Below, one piece after another: positions 34,426 through 43,057 of a stretch of 64,000 nt of DNA (positions within the stretch are counted from its first letter, which is position 1; each line of letters begins with the position of its first letter). A program made the position numbers and the translations under genes. The notes beneath the pieces are model-generated. The model was not told where the DNA came from. It saw only the letters and a program-made list of their open reading frames with translations, and searched no databases. The stretch is taken from positions 8,616 through 72,615 of the forward strand of contig JAGZQO010000009.1 in assembly GCA_018382125.1 (NCBI GenBank), given 5' to 3'. The DNA comes from Collinsella sp. (lineage in GTDB: Bacteria; Actinomycetota; Coriobacteriia; Coriobacteriales; Coriobacteriaceae).

Positions 34426-35475
34426 CTAGCGAACAACACGGACGGCAGGGCCGCCCGGCACCGGCTCGCACACGCGCCCGACGACGGCGGCGATGCGACC
34501 CTCGGCATGCAGGCGACGCGCAAGCCCATCCACATCGGCAGCAGGCGCCGCGATGAGCAAACCACCCGAGGTCTGCGGATCGTACAGCGCGTCGAGCATG
34601 CCCGGCTCAAGGTCCTCGTCGGCAGCCACGCGCGGGTCAAAGAAGTCCTGGTTGCGGTAGGCACCGGCAGGAATAATGCCCAGACGCGCCATATCGAGCA
34701 CCTGGTCAAAGAGCGGCACCGCCCCCGACGCAAGTTCAATCTGCACGCCCGAGCCCTCGGCCATCTCACACGCGTGCCCGATCAGGCCAAAGCCCGTAAG
34801 GTCGGTGCAGCCGTGAAGTTCGAGCCCCTCGGCCAGACGAATCGGCGCCTCGTTGAGGATGCGCATCGAGTCAAACATGGCCGCGGCCTCGTCCTGCTCG
34901 ATGAGCTCGCCCTTAATGGCCGTGGTGATAATGCCCGAGCCGATCGCCTTGGTCAGCAGCAGAACATCGCCCACGCGTGCGCCGCTGTTGGCGAGCATGC
35001 GGTCGAGCGCGACAAAGCCGCTCACAGACAGGCCATACTTGGGCTCGTCGTCGTTGATGGTATGGCCGCCCGCGATGGAGCAACCCGCCTCGACGCACTT
35101 GTCGGCGCCGCCCGCCAGAATCTGACCGGCAACCTCGATGCCCAGACAACTGGGTATGCAGAGTAGGTTCATGGCATGGCTCGGCCGCCCGCCCATGGCG
35201 TAGATGTCCGACAGCGAGTTGGCCGCGGCAATCTGGCCAAACAGAAACGGGTCGTCGACCATCGGCGGGAAGAAGTCGATGGACTGCACAAGCCCCAGGT
35301 TCTCCCCTACGCGGAAGACGCTCGCATCGTCAGAGGTATCGAACCCCACGAGCAAGTTGTCGTTATGCACATTTGGCAAGTCGCCCAGAACCTGGGCGAG
35401 GGCTCCGGGAGCCAACTTAGCGGCTCAACCGCTCGCGGCAGTCATAGACGTAAGCTTAATCTGATCGTCAGCCAT
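34426..35475 (-). CDS. selD: Selenophosphate synthase, itself a selenoprotein; UGA at codon 17
   Basis: Makes selenophosphate from selenide and ATP for SelA. The 349-residue reading starts at the ATG at 35475 behind GAGGAGGT and runs MADDQIKLTSMTAASG, UGA, AAKLAPGAL. Position 17 is the catalytic Cys/Sec site of SelD (Cys17 in E. coli, SGCxxK context), and Lys20 is in place. Without recoding, the gene would seem to start at a TTG and lose its active site. VGFDTSDDASVFRV and the Asp residues of the ATP site follow. It heads selD-yedF-DUF3343-csd and is 70 bases after the activase gene. Confidence 0.95.
35381..35427 (-). promoter_or_regulatory. SECIS-like hairpin of selD with its UGA codon
   Basis: The UGA is at 35427-35425. 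TCGCCCAG (35399-35392) pairs perfectly with CTGGGCGA (35388-35381) around the 3-base loop GTT. The loop starts 34 bases after the UGA and has G first, within the usual bacterial SECIS range. A smaller GGCTC/GAGCC stem lies between. Confidence 0.7.
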
Positions 35476-35545
35476 CGATACCTCCTCTCATCGGTCAATC
35501 ATTTTCTCCCAGTATACGCATGAATGCGAGCCTACGGCGGATGCA

Positions 35546-36310
35546 TTAATTGAGCGCCTGTGCGCGAATCGCCGCGCCGATGGCACCGGCAAAGCGAGCC
35601 TGGGGCGAGGTGGTCACCGGCGACCCCAGCAGCTCGCCCAACCGCTCCACCACGAAGGCGTTCTCGCACAGGCCGCCGGTCAGGTAGTACGGGGCGCCCG
35701 CGGCCTGCCCGGCCATGGTCGCCACGCGCGAGACCACGCTGTCGATCACGCCGCGCGCAATGTTCTCACGCGGCTCGCCACGACCGATCAGGCTGATGAC
35801 CTCGCTTTCGGCAAACACCGTGCACATGCTGCTGATCTTGGTGGGTTCGCCGGTGCGGGCGAGGTCCGTCATCTGCTGTTGGGAAATGCCTAGGCGGTCG
35901 GCCATGATCTCCAAAAAGCGCCCCGTGCCGGCGGCGCACTTGTCGTTCATGGCAAACTTGGCCACGCGGCCACTTTTAAGCTGAATGACCTTGGTGTCCT
36001 GGCCGCCTACGTCAATCACCGTGCCGTGATCGCCAAACAGGCGCACGGCACCGGTGCCGTGGCAGGTAATCTCGGTCACGACCTTATGCGCATAGGGCAC
36101 GGCGACACGGCCGTAGCCAGTCGCGATCACGCGCACGTCGTCGGCAGCCACGTCGTAGCCAGCCGCTGCCAGTGCCTCGCGCAGCCGCTCGGAAGCATCG
36201 ACCGAGGAGAACCCGGTTGGCTGCACGCACGTCCACGCCACCGAACCCTCCCCGTCGACCACAGCAGCCTTAGCCGCCGTAGACCCGATATCGATCCCGA
36301 TCCCTATCAT
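35546..36310 (-). CDS. Acyl-CoA dehydratase/double-cubane reductase activase (BadF/HgdC family ATPase)
   Basis: A 254-residue ASKHA-fold ATPase that injects one low-potential electron into its partner reductase. IGIGIDIGSTAAKAAVVDGEG is the nucleotide-binding start. Two Cys that jointly hold a bridging 4Fe-4S cluster in a homodimer are seen in KCAAGTGRFLE and MCTVFAESEV. Single-domain length matches HgdC and E. coli YjiL. It is downstream of two co-directional reductase genes and upstream of selD. Confidence 0.9.
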   Translation of the reverse strand: MIGIGIDIGSTAAKAAVVDGEGSVAWTCVQPTGFSSVDASERLREALAAAGYDVAADDVRVIATGYGRVAVPYAHKVVTEITCHGTGAVRLFGDHGTVIDVGGQDTKVIQLKSGRVAKFAMNDKCAAGTGRFLEIMADRLGISQQQMTDLARTGEPTKISSMCTVFAESEVISLIGRGEPRENIARGVIDSVVSRVATMAGQAAGAPYYLTGGLCENAFVVERLGELLGSPVTTSPQARFAGAIGAAIRAQALN

Positions 36311-36362
36311 GGCTCTCTCCCAATCTAAACATCAAAGACAGTGGCACGTTCAGGCACCTTAG

Positions 36363-36471
36363 CTCTAGGTTTCTCAGGTGCCGGAGATTGCCCCGAAAGA
36401 GGAGCGCAGCGTACTTTGGGTACGCAAGCGACGGTTTGAGGAGCAAGATCCGGTGCCTGAGGAAGCTAGAG
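36363..36471. repeat. Structured palindromic element, family B copy 1
   Basis: Outer arms of about 23 bases (36363-36385 and 36449-36471) pair with a few mismatches and G-U pairs, then TTGC/GCAA. Next comes an internal loop with GAAAGAGGAG on the left and CGACGGTTTGA on the right, and an inner hairpin GCGTAC/GTACGC. The right arm includes the stop codon of the neighbouring reductase gene. Confidence 0.8.
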
Positions 36472-37629
36472 GGTTTCGATGAAGGCGGCGATGCGCGTCT
36501 CGATCTGGCCCATGTCACCGTTGCTGTAGTCGGTCTCGATCTTCATATACGGAATGCCCGCACCCTCGACAGCCTCCTGCATGCGCGCGCTCTCAACGTT
36601 GAAGGTGTGGCAGGCCTGCAGCACGCTCTCTACCACGGCATCGACATGGTACTTCTCGCACATAGCCAGCGTGTTTACCATGCGACCGTCGTTGGGCGTC
36701 ATGACCGAGCAGTTGATGTCCAGGTAGCGGTCGGCGATGGCGCGCAGGATATCGGGAGCCTCCGGGTCGATCATCATGGCCGCCGTGCGCTCGCCCGAGC
36801 AGTCGTCCATGCACACGACCACACCGCCGTTGAACTCGATAGTACGGCCGATCTTGTTGATCACGCCGCCCACCGGGCAGCCGGTGATCAGAATGCGCTT
36901 GGCGTCTGCTGCGACCGGGCGCTCACCCGCGTCGTAGGTCTCGCGCAGCTTGGCAACCTTTTGCTCCAGCTGCTGCGTATAAGCCTCGATATCAAAGCTG
37001 AACGTACCGGCGAACATGGTGCTCATCAGGTCGACACCGCTCATGGCCGCCGGCTGGTTGGCCTGCAGCGCAAACATCTCGAGCTGGGCCGCACGCAAGC
37101 GGTTGCGACGACGGACGGCAGCGCGCAGGTCATCGTCGGTAATCGTAATGCCGTAGAAGCCCTCGAGCTCCTCCTTGAGCAGGCGGCACTCCTCGTACCA
37201 GCCTTCACGCTCGTAGGCGCGATCGCGACCCTGCGGAAGATGCAGAATGTGCGTGCGCTTGAGCTCGTTGAGTAGCTCGTACATCTTCTTCTTGCCGTCG
37301 CAGGTGGTCTCGCCGATGATCATGTCGCTAAAGTACGTAAACGGGCACTTTTGCGAGTAGGCAAAACCGTAGGTCGACTTGATGAGCGGGCAGAGGTTTG
37401 CCGGCAGCACCTTCTCGGCCTCGGGAATCACCTCGTCGGACGTGCCGCACAGCGCCACGCTCGCAGCCCCCGCGGCATCGATAATCTCGAGCGGCGTGTA
37501 GCTGCACAGAAAACCGACCAGGCGATTACCCGCCTGCTTATAATCCTTGACGCGAATAAACGCCGCCTTGCGCTGCTCGTTGAACTCCTCAAACGTGGAT
37601 GGCAACGGCTGCTCCATATTTTCCGACAT
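36466..37629 (-). CDS. Double-cubane-cluster reductase, 2-hydroxyacyl-CoA dehydratase family (YjiM-like), paralogue 1
   Basis: A 387-residue member of the HgdB/FldB-type family. Conserved Cys lie in LCSYTPLE, NLCPLIKS, KCPFTY, TTCDGKKKMYE, DDCSGERT and NCSVMTPND. The ETTCDGKKK and CPLIKS patterns match proteins annotated as double-cubane-cluster reductases, which use ATP-driven electrons from an activase. The real substrate is unknown. The ATG at 37629 follows AAGGAG. No CoA-transferase or acyl-CoA dehydrogenase gene lies nearby, arguing against a standard 2-hydroxyacyl-CoA route. It is a paralogue of the next gene upstream, not its alpha/beta partner. Confidence 0.88.
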   Translation of the reverse strand: MSENMEQPLPSTFEEFNEQRKAAFIRVKDYKQAGNRLVGFLCSYTPLEIIDAAGAASVALCGTSDEVIPEAEKVLPANLCPLIKSTYGFAYSQKCPFTYFSDMIIGETTCDGKKKMYELLNELKRTHILHLPQGRDRAYEREGWYEECRLLKEELEGFYGITITDDDLRAAVRRRNRLRAAQLEMFALQANQPAAMSGVDLMSTMFAGTFSFDIEAYTQQLEQKVAKLRETYDAGERPVAADAKRILITGCPVGGVINKIGRTIEFNGGVVVCMDDCSGERTAAMMIDPEAPDILRAIADRYLDINCSVMTPNDGRMVNTLAMCEKYHVDAVVESVLQACHTFNVESARMQEAVEGAGIPYMKIETDYSNGDMGQIETRIAAFIETL

Positions 37630-37667
37630 ATAACTCCTTAACAAACCTTTTGACCAACCAAGGAAAC

Positions 37668-37767
37668 GGCTTTCCCAGGTGCCCGAGGTTGCCGTGAAAG
37701 AGAAGCGCCGCGTACTTTGGTACGCAAACGATGGTTTGAACGGCAAGATCGGGTGCCTGGGGAAGCC
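37668..37767. repeat. Structured palindromic element, family B copy 2
   Basis: Arms GGCTTTCCCAGGTGCCCGA (37668) and TCGGGTGCCTGGGGAAGCC (to 37767) pair almost fully, then TTGCC/GGCAA. The internal loop has GAAAGAGAAG and CGATGGTTTGA, and the inner hairpin is GCGTAC-TTTG-GTACGC. It lies 16 bases past the stop of the upstream reductase. Confidence 0.85.
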
Positions 37768-37783
37768 GCCGGGACGGATACCC

Positions 37784-39067
37784 CTAAATGGTTTCCAAGA
37801 AAGCTTCAATGCGCGTCTGCAGCTGGCCGGCGTCCTCACCGGCGTAGTCGGTCGTGATGTGCATAAACGGAATGCCTGCCTCCTCGGCGGCCTTCTCCAC
37901 GGCAAACGACTCCATCTCGTAGAGCGTGCAGAACTGCAAGGCCACGTCGACGACGCCGTCGGCATGCAGGTCCTTGGCCATCTGGACAATGTCCTTCATA
38001 CGCTGGTCGTTGGGCGTAAAGACGGCGCAGTTGATCTTAAAGTAGCGCTCGGCGATGGCGTCGAGCATCTCGTCGACCGTCTCGCCGGACTCGTCGACCA
38101 GGTCCTTGTAGTAGCGCGAACCCGTGCAGGACTCCTCGCCCACCACAACGCCGCCGGCCTTCTCGATGAGGTTGAACAGCTTCCAGTTGGGCACGGCCAT
38201 GGGCGTACCGGTGTACAGGATGCGCTTGGTCCCCTTGGGCGCCACGCCCTCGCCGGCCTCGACACGCCGCTCGCACTCAGCCGCCATATCGTTGATGGCT
38301 CCGGTCAGACGCGGCGTGTCGTCCATAAAGGCGGCCTGAACGGTCAGCAGGCTGTCGAGACCGCTGATGGGCGCCTGATCGGCAGCGCGCGTGGCAGCCA
38401 GACGCTGCAGGGCGCGACGCTTCTCGTTGACGGCGTGGATGGCAGCCTTCAGGCGCTCCGGCGTAATCTTGACGCCGCACTCTTCCTCGATCTTGGCGGC
38501 AAGCTTTTTAACCTCGGCCTTCCAGGTCACGAGCGTCGACTCGTCGTGCACGTTGGGGATATCCATGACGTACATGTTCTTTTGCGTGGCAAAGAACTCG
38601 TAGGCCTTCTTCTTGCCATCGCAGGTGTTCTCGCCCACCACCAGGTCACTCGACTCAATGTAGGGGCAGACCTCGCCCAGCTTAAAGCCGGCAAAGCTCT
38701 TGATGAGCGGGCAGGTGTTGCGCGGCAGATGCTCCTCGACCTTGTCGGTCGCCCAGTCGGCACCCGAGCACAGGCCAACGGGGATGCCATCGCAGGCAAG
38801 CACGATCTCCTCGGGCACGTACACACAGAACGAACCGACGATCTTGGTGGCCTCGCCGGCCTCCTTCTTGTCGAGCATCTCCTTAATACGGCCGCTGTGG
38901 ATGTTGGTGGCGACAAAATCCAGGTAGGACGTGGACTTGGGGCGATTGTTCTGCGTCAGGAACATATCGCCGTACATCTGGCCCACAGCGCCCAGCAGCA
39001 TGTCGTGATCGGCAAGATTCATGCCGAGGCTCTCCCACATCGGATGGAAATTGAATTCTTCAGCCAT
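37784..39067 (-). CDS. Double-cubane-cluster reductase, 2-hydroxyacyl-CoA dehydratase family, paralogue 2
   Basis: A 427-residue paralogue of the protein at 36466 with the same Cys set: FCVYVPEE, LCSGAD, NTCPLIKS, EVCPY, NTCDGKKKAYE, EESCTGSRYY and NCAVFTPND. It has a roughly 60-residue N-terminal helix-rich extension the other lacks. AGGGGAACC precedes the ATG. It is the first gene of the run reductase, reductase, activase, selD. The substrate is unknown. Two divergent reductases sharing one activase suggests two related substrates or a heteromer. Confidence 0.88.
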   Translation of the reverse strand: MAEEFNFHPMWESLGMNLADHDMLLGAVGQMYGDMFLTQNNRPKSTSYLDFVATNIHSGRIKEMLDKKEAGEATKIVGSFCVYVPEEIVLACDGIPVGLCSGADWATDKVEEHLPRNTCPLIKSFAGFKLGEVCPYIESSDLVVGENTCDGKKKAYEFFATQKNMYVMDIPNVHDESTLVTWKAEVKKLAAKIEEECGVKITPERLKAAIHAVNEKRRALQRLAATRAADQAPISGLDSLLTVQAAFMDDTPRLTGAINDMAAECERRVEAGEGVAPKGTKRILYTGTPMAVPNWKLFNLIEKAGGVVVGEESCTGSRYYKDLVDESGETVDEMLDAIAERYFKINCAVFTPNDQRMKDIVQMAKDLHADGVVDVALQFCTLYEMESFAVEKAAEEAGIPFMHITTDYAGEDAGQLQTRIEAFLETI

Positions 39068-39226
39068 GACGGTTCCCCTCTCGAACCAAATACGGACAGC
39101 TACGGTATTGCTGCACGGCGGGCGGCGAAAACCCAGCCGTGCCTAAACCCGGAATTTTGGGGAACCTGCTTTGCGGTCGATTATTTAGTTGTGCGTCGTC
39201 TCTCCCGGAGCCGTGAACATACCTGC

Positions 39227-39295
39227 TCATATGCGGCTCCGAGCCATATACAGGGCGCGCGCGGCAACGCGGCGAATGTATGTCGTCTGCGGCAT
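39227..39295 (-). CDS. Possible 22-codon leader peptide
   Basis: ATG at 39295 preceded by AAAGGAGGGTGCGCAC, encoding MPQTTYIRRVAARALYMARS and two more residues, five Arg in all. Its stop falls just before a perfect 8-bp hairpin (CGGAGCCG/CGGCTCCG, 39206-39241). No homology is known to me; the strong RBS is the main support. Confidence 0.3.
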   Translation of the reverse strand: MPQTTYIRRVAARALYMARSRI

Positions 39296-39314
39296 GTGCG
39301 CACCCTCCTTTACA

Positions 39315-39363
39315 AGTTGAGGTCAACTATATCAACGGTCATCGACTATGCGAACACCGTTGA
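39315..39363. promoter_or_regulatory. Two inverted repeats upstream of the reductase-selD operon
   Basis: AGTTGAGGTCAACT (39315-39328) is a perfect palindrome. TCAACGGT (39332-39339) pairs with ACCGTTGA (39356-39363). These may be regulator binding sites or part of the promoter. The rest of 39068-39226 and 39364-39454 shows no gene. Confidence 0.4.
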
Positions 39364-39454
39364 CATTCGTACGACAGAGGTACCCGTTGCCTTTTAATAA
39401 ATTATTATCTTGCTTGATAATTAATCACCATTCTACATTCGGCGAACGGTAGGG

Positions 39455-39494
39455 AACGAAACGGCGGGCTGCCGAGAATCCTCGACAGCCCGCC
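39455..39494 (-). terminator. Terminator of modABC
   Basis: Stem GGCGGGCTG/CAGCCCGCC extended by inner CGAG/CTCG, followed on the minus strand by GTTTCGTT. It is about 8 bases past the modC stop. Confidence 0.8.
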
Positions 39495-39501
39495 CTCTGC
39501 C

Positions 39502-40572
39502 CTACCGACAAACCAAATGGATCCTGCTGGCATCAAAATGCATGCGCAGCGTCTCGCCTGCTTGCGGCAGCTCGTCGACAGGCACGCCCACCTTGTTGAC
39601 CTTCCACTGCAGACGCGTGGGCGCATCAGCACGCGGCACGTCCAGCAGCACCAGCCGCTCAAAGCGCGAATCGCTCACACGTGCCACGTGCAAATCGTAG
39701 CTGTTACGGCCCCGCTCCGCACGATTGTCAACATGGAAGTAGCTTGCGCGAATGCCCAGGTACGCCACAGTATCGGGAACCTCGCGACCCACGTTAAAGG
39801 TCATGCCCCAGTCGAGGGCCTCAACTTCTTCGTCGCCGATCTTGCGCGCCCGGCTTGTGTTCTTGCAGCCCGTCAGGCGCAGCGCCGCCAGCGTCTGCGG
39901 ACGGCGGACCACGTCCTCGACGGAGCCGATCTCCTCAACATGCCCGTCGTGCATCACGCAGATGCGTTGGCACAGGCGGCACGCTTCATCGATGTCGTGG
40001 CTCACGTAGAGCACAGTACGGTTACAGACGTCGAACAGGTCGAGCATGCTTTGCTCAAGCGCGCTCTTGAAATACGCATCGAGCGCGCTCATGGGCTCAT
40101 CGAACATAAAAATGCCCGGATGTGCCGCCACCATGCGCGCGAGCGCCACGCGTTGCTGTTGACCGCCCGAGAGTCGCGCGGGATAGCGGTCGGCAAAATC
40201 GGCTAGGCCAAAGATGCCCAGGTAGCGCTCGGCAAGTTTTTTACGCGCCGCGGCGTCGCCCGCGTCCTTTACGCCGGCACATACGTTATCGGCCACCGTC
40301 ATGTTGGGAAACAGCTGATAGTTTTGGAACAGCAGGGCGCATTTTCGCTCCTGGGGCGACAGATTGATGCCCGCCGCCGAGTCAAAAAAGGTCACGCCGT
40401 TGACGACGATCTTGCCCTCGTCGGGCGTCTCCACGCCGGCGATGCAGCGCAGCGTACAGCTCTTGCCGCAACCCGAGGCACCGAGCAGCGCCACACGATC
40501 CTCGCCGGCCTCAAGCTGCATGTCGAGCATAAACCCGGGATAGCGCTTTTTGATATCCAGAACGAGCGACAT
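39502..40572 (-). CDS. modC: Molybdate ABC transporter ATP-binding protein
   Basis: A 356-residue ATPase that powers molybdate import. Walker A is GASGCGKSC at about 31-39, the Q loop LLFQNYQLFP at about 80, the signature LSGGQQQRVALARM at about 134, and Walker B IFMFDEPMSALDAY follows. The last 110 residues form a MOP/TOBE-like regulatory domain. It is three bases after modB. The Mo-dependent enzymes and cofactor genes in the window agree with molybdate over other oxyanions, though tungstate is possible. Confidence 0.92.
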   Translation of the reverse strand: MSLVLDIKKRYPGFMLDMQLEAGEDRVALLGASGCGKSCTLRCIAGVETPDEGKIVVNGVTFFDSAAGINLSPQERKCALLFQNYQLFPNMTVADNVCAGVKDAGDAAARKKLAERYLGIFGLADFADRYPARLSGGQQQRVALARMVAAHPGIFMFDEPMSALDAYFKSALEQSMLDLFDVCNRTVLYVSHDIDEACRLCQRICVMHDGHVEEIGSVEDVVRRPQTLAALRLTGCKNTSRARKIGDEEVEALDWGMTFNVGREVPDTVAYLGIRASYFHVDNRAERGRNSYDLHVARVSDSRFERLVLLDVPRADAPTRLQWKVNKVGVPVDELPQAGETLRMHFDASRIHLVCR

Positions 40573-40575
40573 GGC

Positions 40576-42018
40576 CTATCGACCTCCCTGCAAAGCGGCA
40601 TCATCGCGCATGAGCTCGGCCAGCGCCTCGCGATCGATACGCAAGGCATCGCCGCCCGCCGGGTCGAGCGAATCGCCCTGTCCGGCAAGATCTTTGATCC
40701 GCTTGCGCTCCGCACGGGAAAGGCCCCGCTTGCGATACTTTTGCGAATGCGCCGTGTACATGTTGATGAATAGGATGACCAGGAAACTGAACGCAATCAC
40801 AACGGCGACCCAAAAGAGGGCCACCGAGGTGTTGCCGCCCATCCACTCAAAGTAAATCGCAATGGGGATGGTCTGCGTAATGCCGGCGTAGTTGCCCGCA
40901 AAGAACAGCGTGCAGCCAAACTCTCCCATCGCGCGGGCAAAGGCGAGGACCGTACCAGCGGCAATAGAAGGCCACCCAAGCGGCATCATAAGCTTGGCAA
41001 AGATGCGACGCTCGGACCATCCCAGGGTTCGCGCGGCGTCAAGCATCTGCGTGTCGAGGCTCTCAAAGGCGCCGAGCGCCGTACGGTAGACCAGGGGGAA
41101 CGATACCACCACGGCAGAGATCACCGCCGCAGGCCACGTAAAGACGATCGAGATGCCGTGCGCGATGAGCCACCGGCCCACCCCGGTCGAGCGGCCAAAC
41201 AGCATGAGGAGCAAAAAGCCGCAGACCGTGGGCGGCAGCACCATAGGAATCGTAAAGACCGAATCGAGCAGGCCCTTGATGCGACTCGAGGTACCCATAG
41301 TCTTCCACGCGGCAAACAGGCCCAGTGCAAAGGCAATCACTAGGGCGAGGCCGCTCGTTTTGATAGACACCCAAAACGGGCGATAGTCGATGTCGCCCAA
41401 AAAGGAAGTCAGAGAGGTCAAGGGCCCCTGCTCATCCCGCAACACGACAGACGATGCTTCTACCATTTGAGCGCTATCAAGCCAACGCGCGCCGCCCTTG
41501 GCATCACCCGAGGCCGATGCAATCACCACATAGCGGTCCCCATCCGCACCGCGCTCGTCAAAGCCATAGGTATACCCGCCGGCGTCAAACGTTGTTTCCG
41601 CCGTGACATACCAAGGAAGATCCACGTCCCCTAGCTGCGCACCTCCCATGCAGTTTACGCTGTCGAGCTCACAGACGAGGGCCTTGAGACCCGATACGCA
41701 CTCGTTGTCCTGCGGATCCAATCCATACTTCTCGACCGCCTTGGGCGATATCCACACCACAACGCGATCGGCAGCAGGCGCCACTACAAGGTCCACGTCC
41801 TCGTCAACGGGAAACCGGTAGCCCTCAGGCTGGCCCTCCATGGCACGAGCGGTCCCCTTGGCCAACCGCTCAAAACCCTCGATCCCATAGGAAAGCCCAT
41901 GGGCGGTCGCAGCAACCTGAGCTCCATCCTCAGCGTCTCCAGCAAACGCAAATCCCGGCACCCAGCAAAGCGTGAAGGTTAAAGCACAGGCGACAAGGAT
42001 GCGGAATCTATTAAGCAC
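40576..42018 (-). CDS. modB: Molybdate ABC transporter permease with N-terminal extracytoplasmic domain
   Basis: A 480-residue protein, about twice a normal ModB. The C-terminal half is the permease: SIKTSGLALVIAFALGL, VLPPTVCGFLLLMLFGRSTG and the EAA-loop-like DAARTLGWSERRIFAKLMMP. The N-terminal half begins with a signal-like helix (FRILVACALTFTLCWVPGFA) and has a soluble domain of about 185 residues with no motif I recognise. A hydrophilic C-terminal tail of about 50 residues follows the last helix. The GTG at 42018 has GGAG seven bases upstream. It lies between modA and modC. The extra domain could be an additional ligand-sensing or docking module. Confidence 0.88.
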   Translation of the reverse strand: MLNRFRILVACALTFTLCWVPGFAFAGDAEDGAQVAATAHGLSYGIEGFERLAKGTARAMEGQPEGYRFPVDEDVDLVVAPAADRVVVWISPKAVEKYGLDPQDNECVSGLKALVCELDSVNCMGGAQLGDVDLPWYVTAETTFDAGGYTYGFDERGADGDRYVVIASASGDAKGGARWLDSAQMVEASSVVLRDEQGPLTSLTSFLGDIDYRPFWVSIKTSGLALVIAFALGLFAAWKTMGTSSRIKGLLDSVFTIPMVLPPTVCGFLLLMLFGRSTGVGRWLIAHGISIVFTWPAAVISAVVVSFPLVYRTALGAFESLDTQMLDAARTLGWSERRIFAKLMMPLGWPSIAAGTVLAFARAMGEFGCTLFFAGNYAGITQTIPIAIYFEWMGGNTSVALFWVAVVIAFSFLVILFINMYTAHSQKYRKRGLSRAERKRIKDLAGQGDSLDPAGGDALRIDREALAELMRDDAALQGGR

Positions 42019-42086
42019 GAAAAGCTCCAAGCGAATACAAGGACGGAGTGAAACACAAAACGATGGAATTATCGCGCCAAGCCGCA

Positions 42087-42962
42087 CTACGCGGAAAGCT
42101 CAAAGCCGTACTTAGCCCAAATCTTCTGAGCCTTCTTGTTGGTCAGGCAAAAGTCGATAAACGCCTTGGCCTCGTCGGCGTGCTCGGAGCTCTCGGCAAC
42201 GGCACCCGGGTACACGATGGGCTTGTGCGAATCCTCGGGGCACACGAAGGCCTCCTCGATGCCGTCGTAGCGGAAGATATCGGAGCTGTAGACAAAACCG
42301 GCCACGCAGTCGCCTGTGGACACATAGGCGGCGGCGGTACCAACTTTGTCGGCCAGGGCCACCTTGTCGGCGATCTCGGGAGCATACTCGCCATCGTCGC
42401 CCTCGGTGCCGGTGTAGAGGCCCACGGAGGCCAGGGCCTGGTTGGCGTACTTGCCGGCGGGAACGGTCTTGGCGTCGCCGATGGCGATCTTGCCGTCCAG
42501 ATTCGCGACGTCGGCGATGGCCTCGACCTTGGTGTCGGAGCCCTCGGCGCGAATGATCACGAGGTCGTTGACGAACATATCCTCACGGGTGTCGGCGTCG
42601 ACGAGCTCGGCGGCTTCGGCGTCGTCCATGGTGCCCTTGGAGGCCGTGATGAGCACATCGACGGCGGCACCGGCGCGCATCTGCTCGACAAGGTCGCCAG
42701 ACGCCTTAAACTGCGTGTCGGCAAACGTGGTGCCGGTCTGCTCGGCGTAGAGTTCCTGAACCTCGGGCAGAGCTTTCTCGAGCGAGTTGGCGGCAAAGAC
42801 CTGCAGCTCGACAGCCTTCTTCTTAGAGGAAGACTTGGCGGAGCCGACATCGGAGCCAGCGGGCTCGGACGTCTTGTTGCCCGAGCAGCCGGCAAGGCCA
42901 AGGCCGGCGGCAGCGACAGCAGAAAGCGTGACAAAACCGCAGCGTGAAACCATATCGAACAT
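42087..42962 (-). CDS. modA: Molybdate-binding lipoprotein
   Basis: A 291-residue substrate-binding protein. The N-terminus is a lipoprotein signal with lipobox LGLAGC. The binding-protein domain starts at LQVFAANSLEKALPEV, where Ala-Ala-Ser-Leu type residues bind the oxyanion in ModA. FKASGDLVEQMRAGAAVDVLITA is also typical. The ATG at 42962 has AAAGGG at six bases. It is the first gene of modABC. Confidence 0.93.
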   Translation of the reverse strand: MFDMVSRCGFVTLSAVAAAGLGLAGCSGNKTSEPAGSDVGSAKSSSKKKAVELQVFAANSLEKALPEVQELYAEQTGTTFADTQFKASGDLVEQMRAGAAVDVLITASKGTMDDAEAAELVDADTREDMFVNDLVIIRAEGSDTKVEAIADVANLDGKIAIGDAKTVPAGKYANQALASVGLYTGTEGDDGEYAPEIADKVALADKVGTAAAYVSTGDCVAGFVYSSDIFRYDGIEEAFVCPEDSHKPIVYPGAVAESSEHADEAKAFIDFCLTNKKAQKIWAKYGFELSA

Positions 42963-43057
42963 ATTCAACCCTTTCGAACGCTATGCCCGGGCACCCCGCC
43001 GCAGGCTTTATTCTGTTACTAGATTATACTTACGCGCGAATAATGATAGTGAGAAAT

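Noticed and set aside
39060..39326. An 88-codon minus-strand frame overlapping the reductase 2 start
   Set aside because: The start lacks an RBS and the product is composed of random-like, Pro/Arg-rich sequence. The shorter 22-codon frame in another phase has the good RBS instead.
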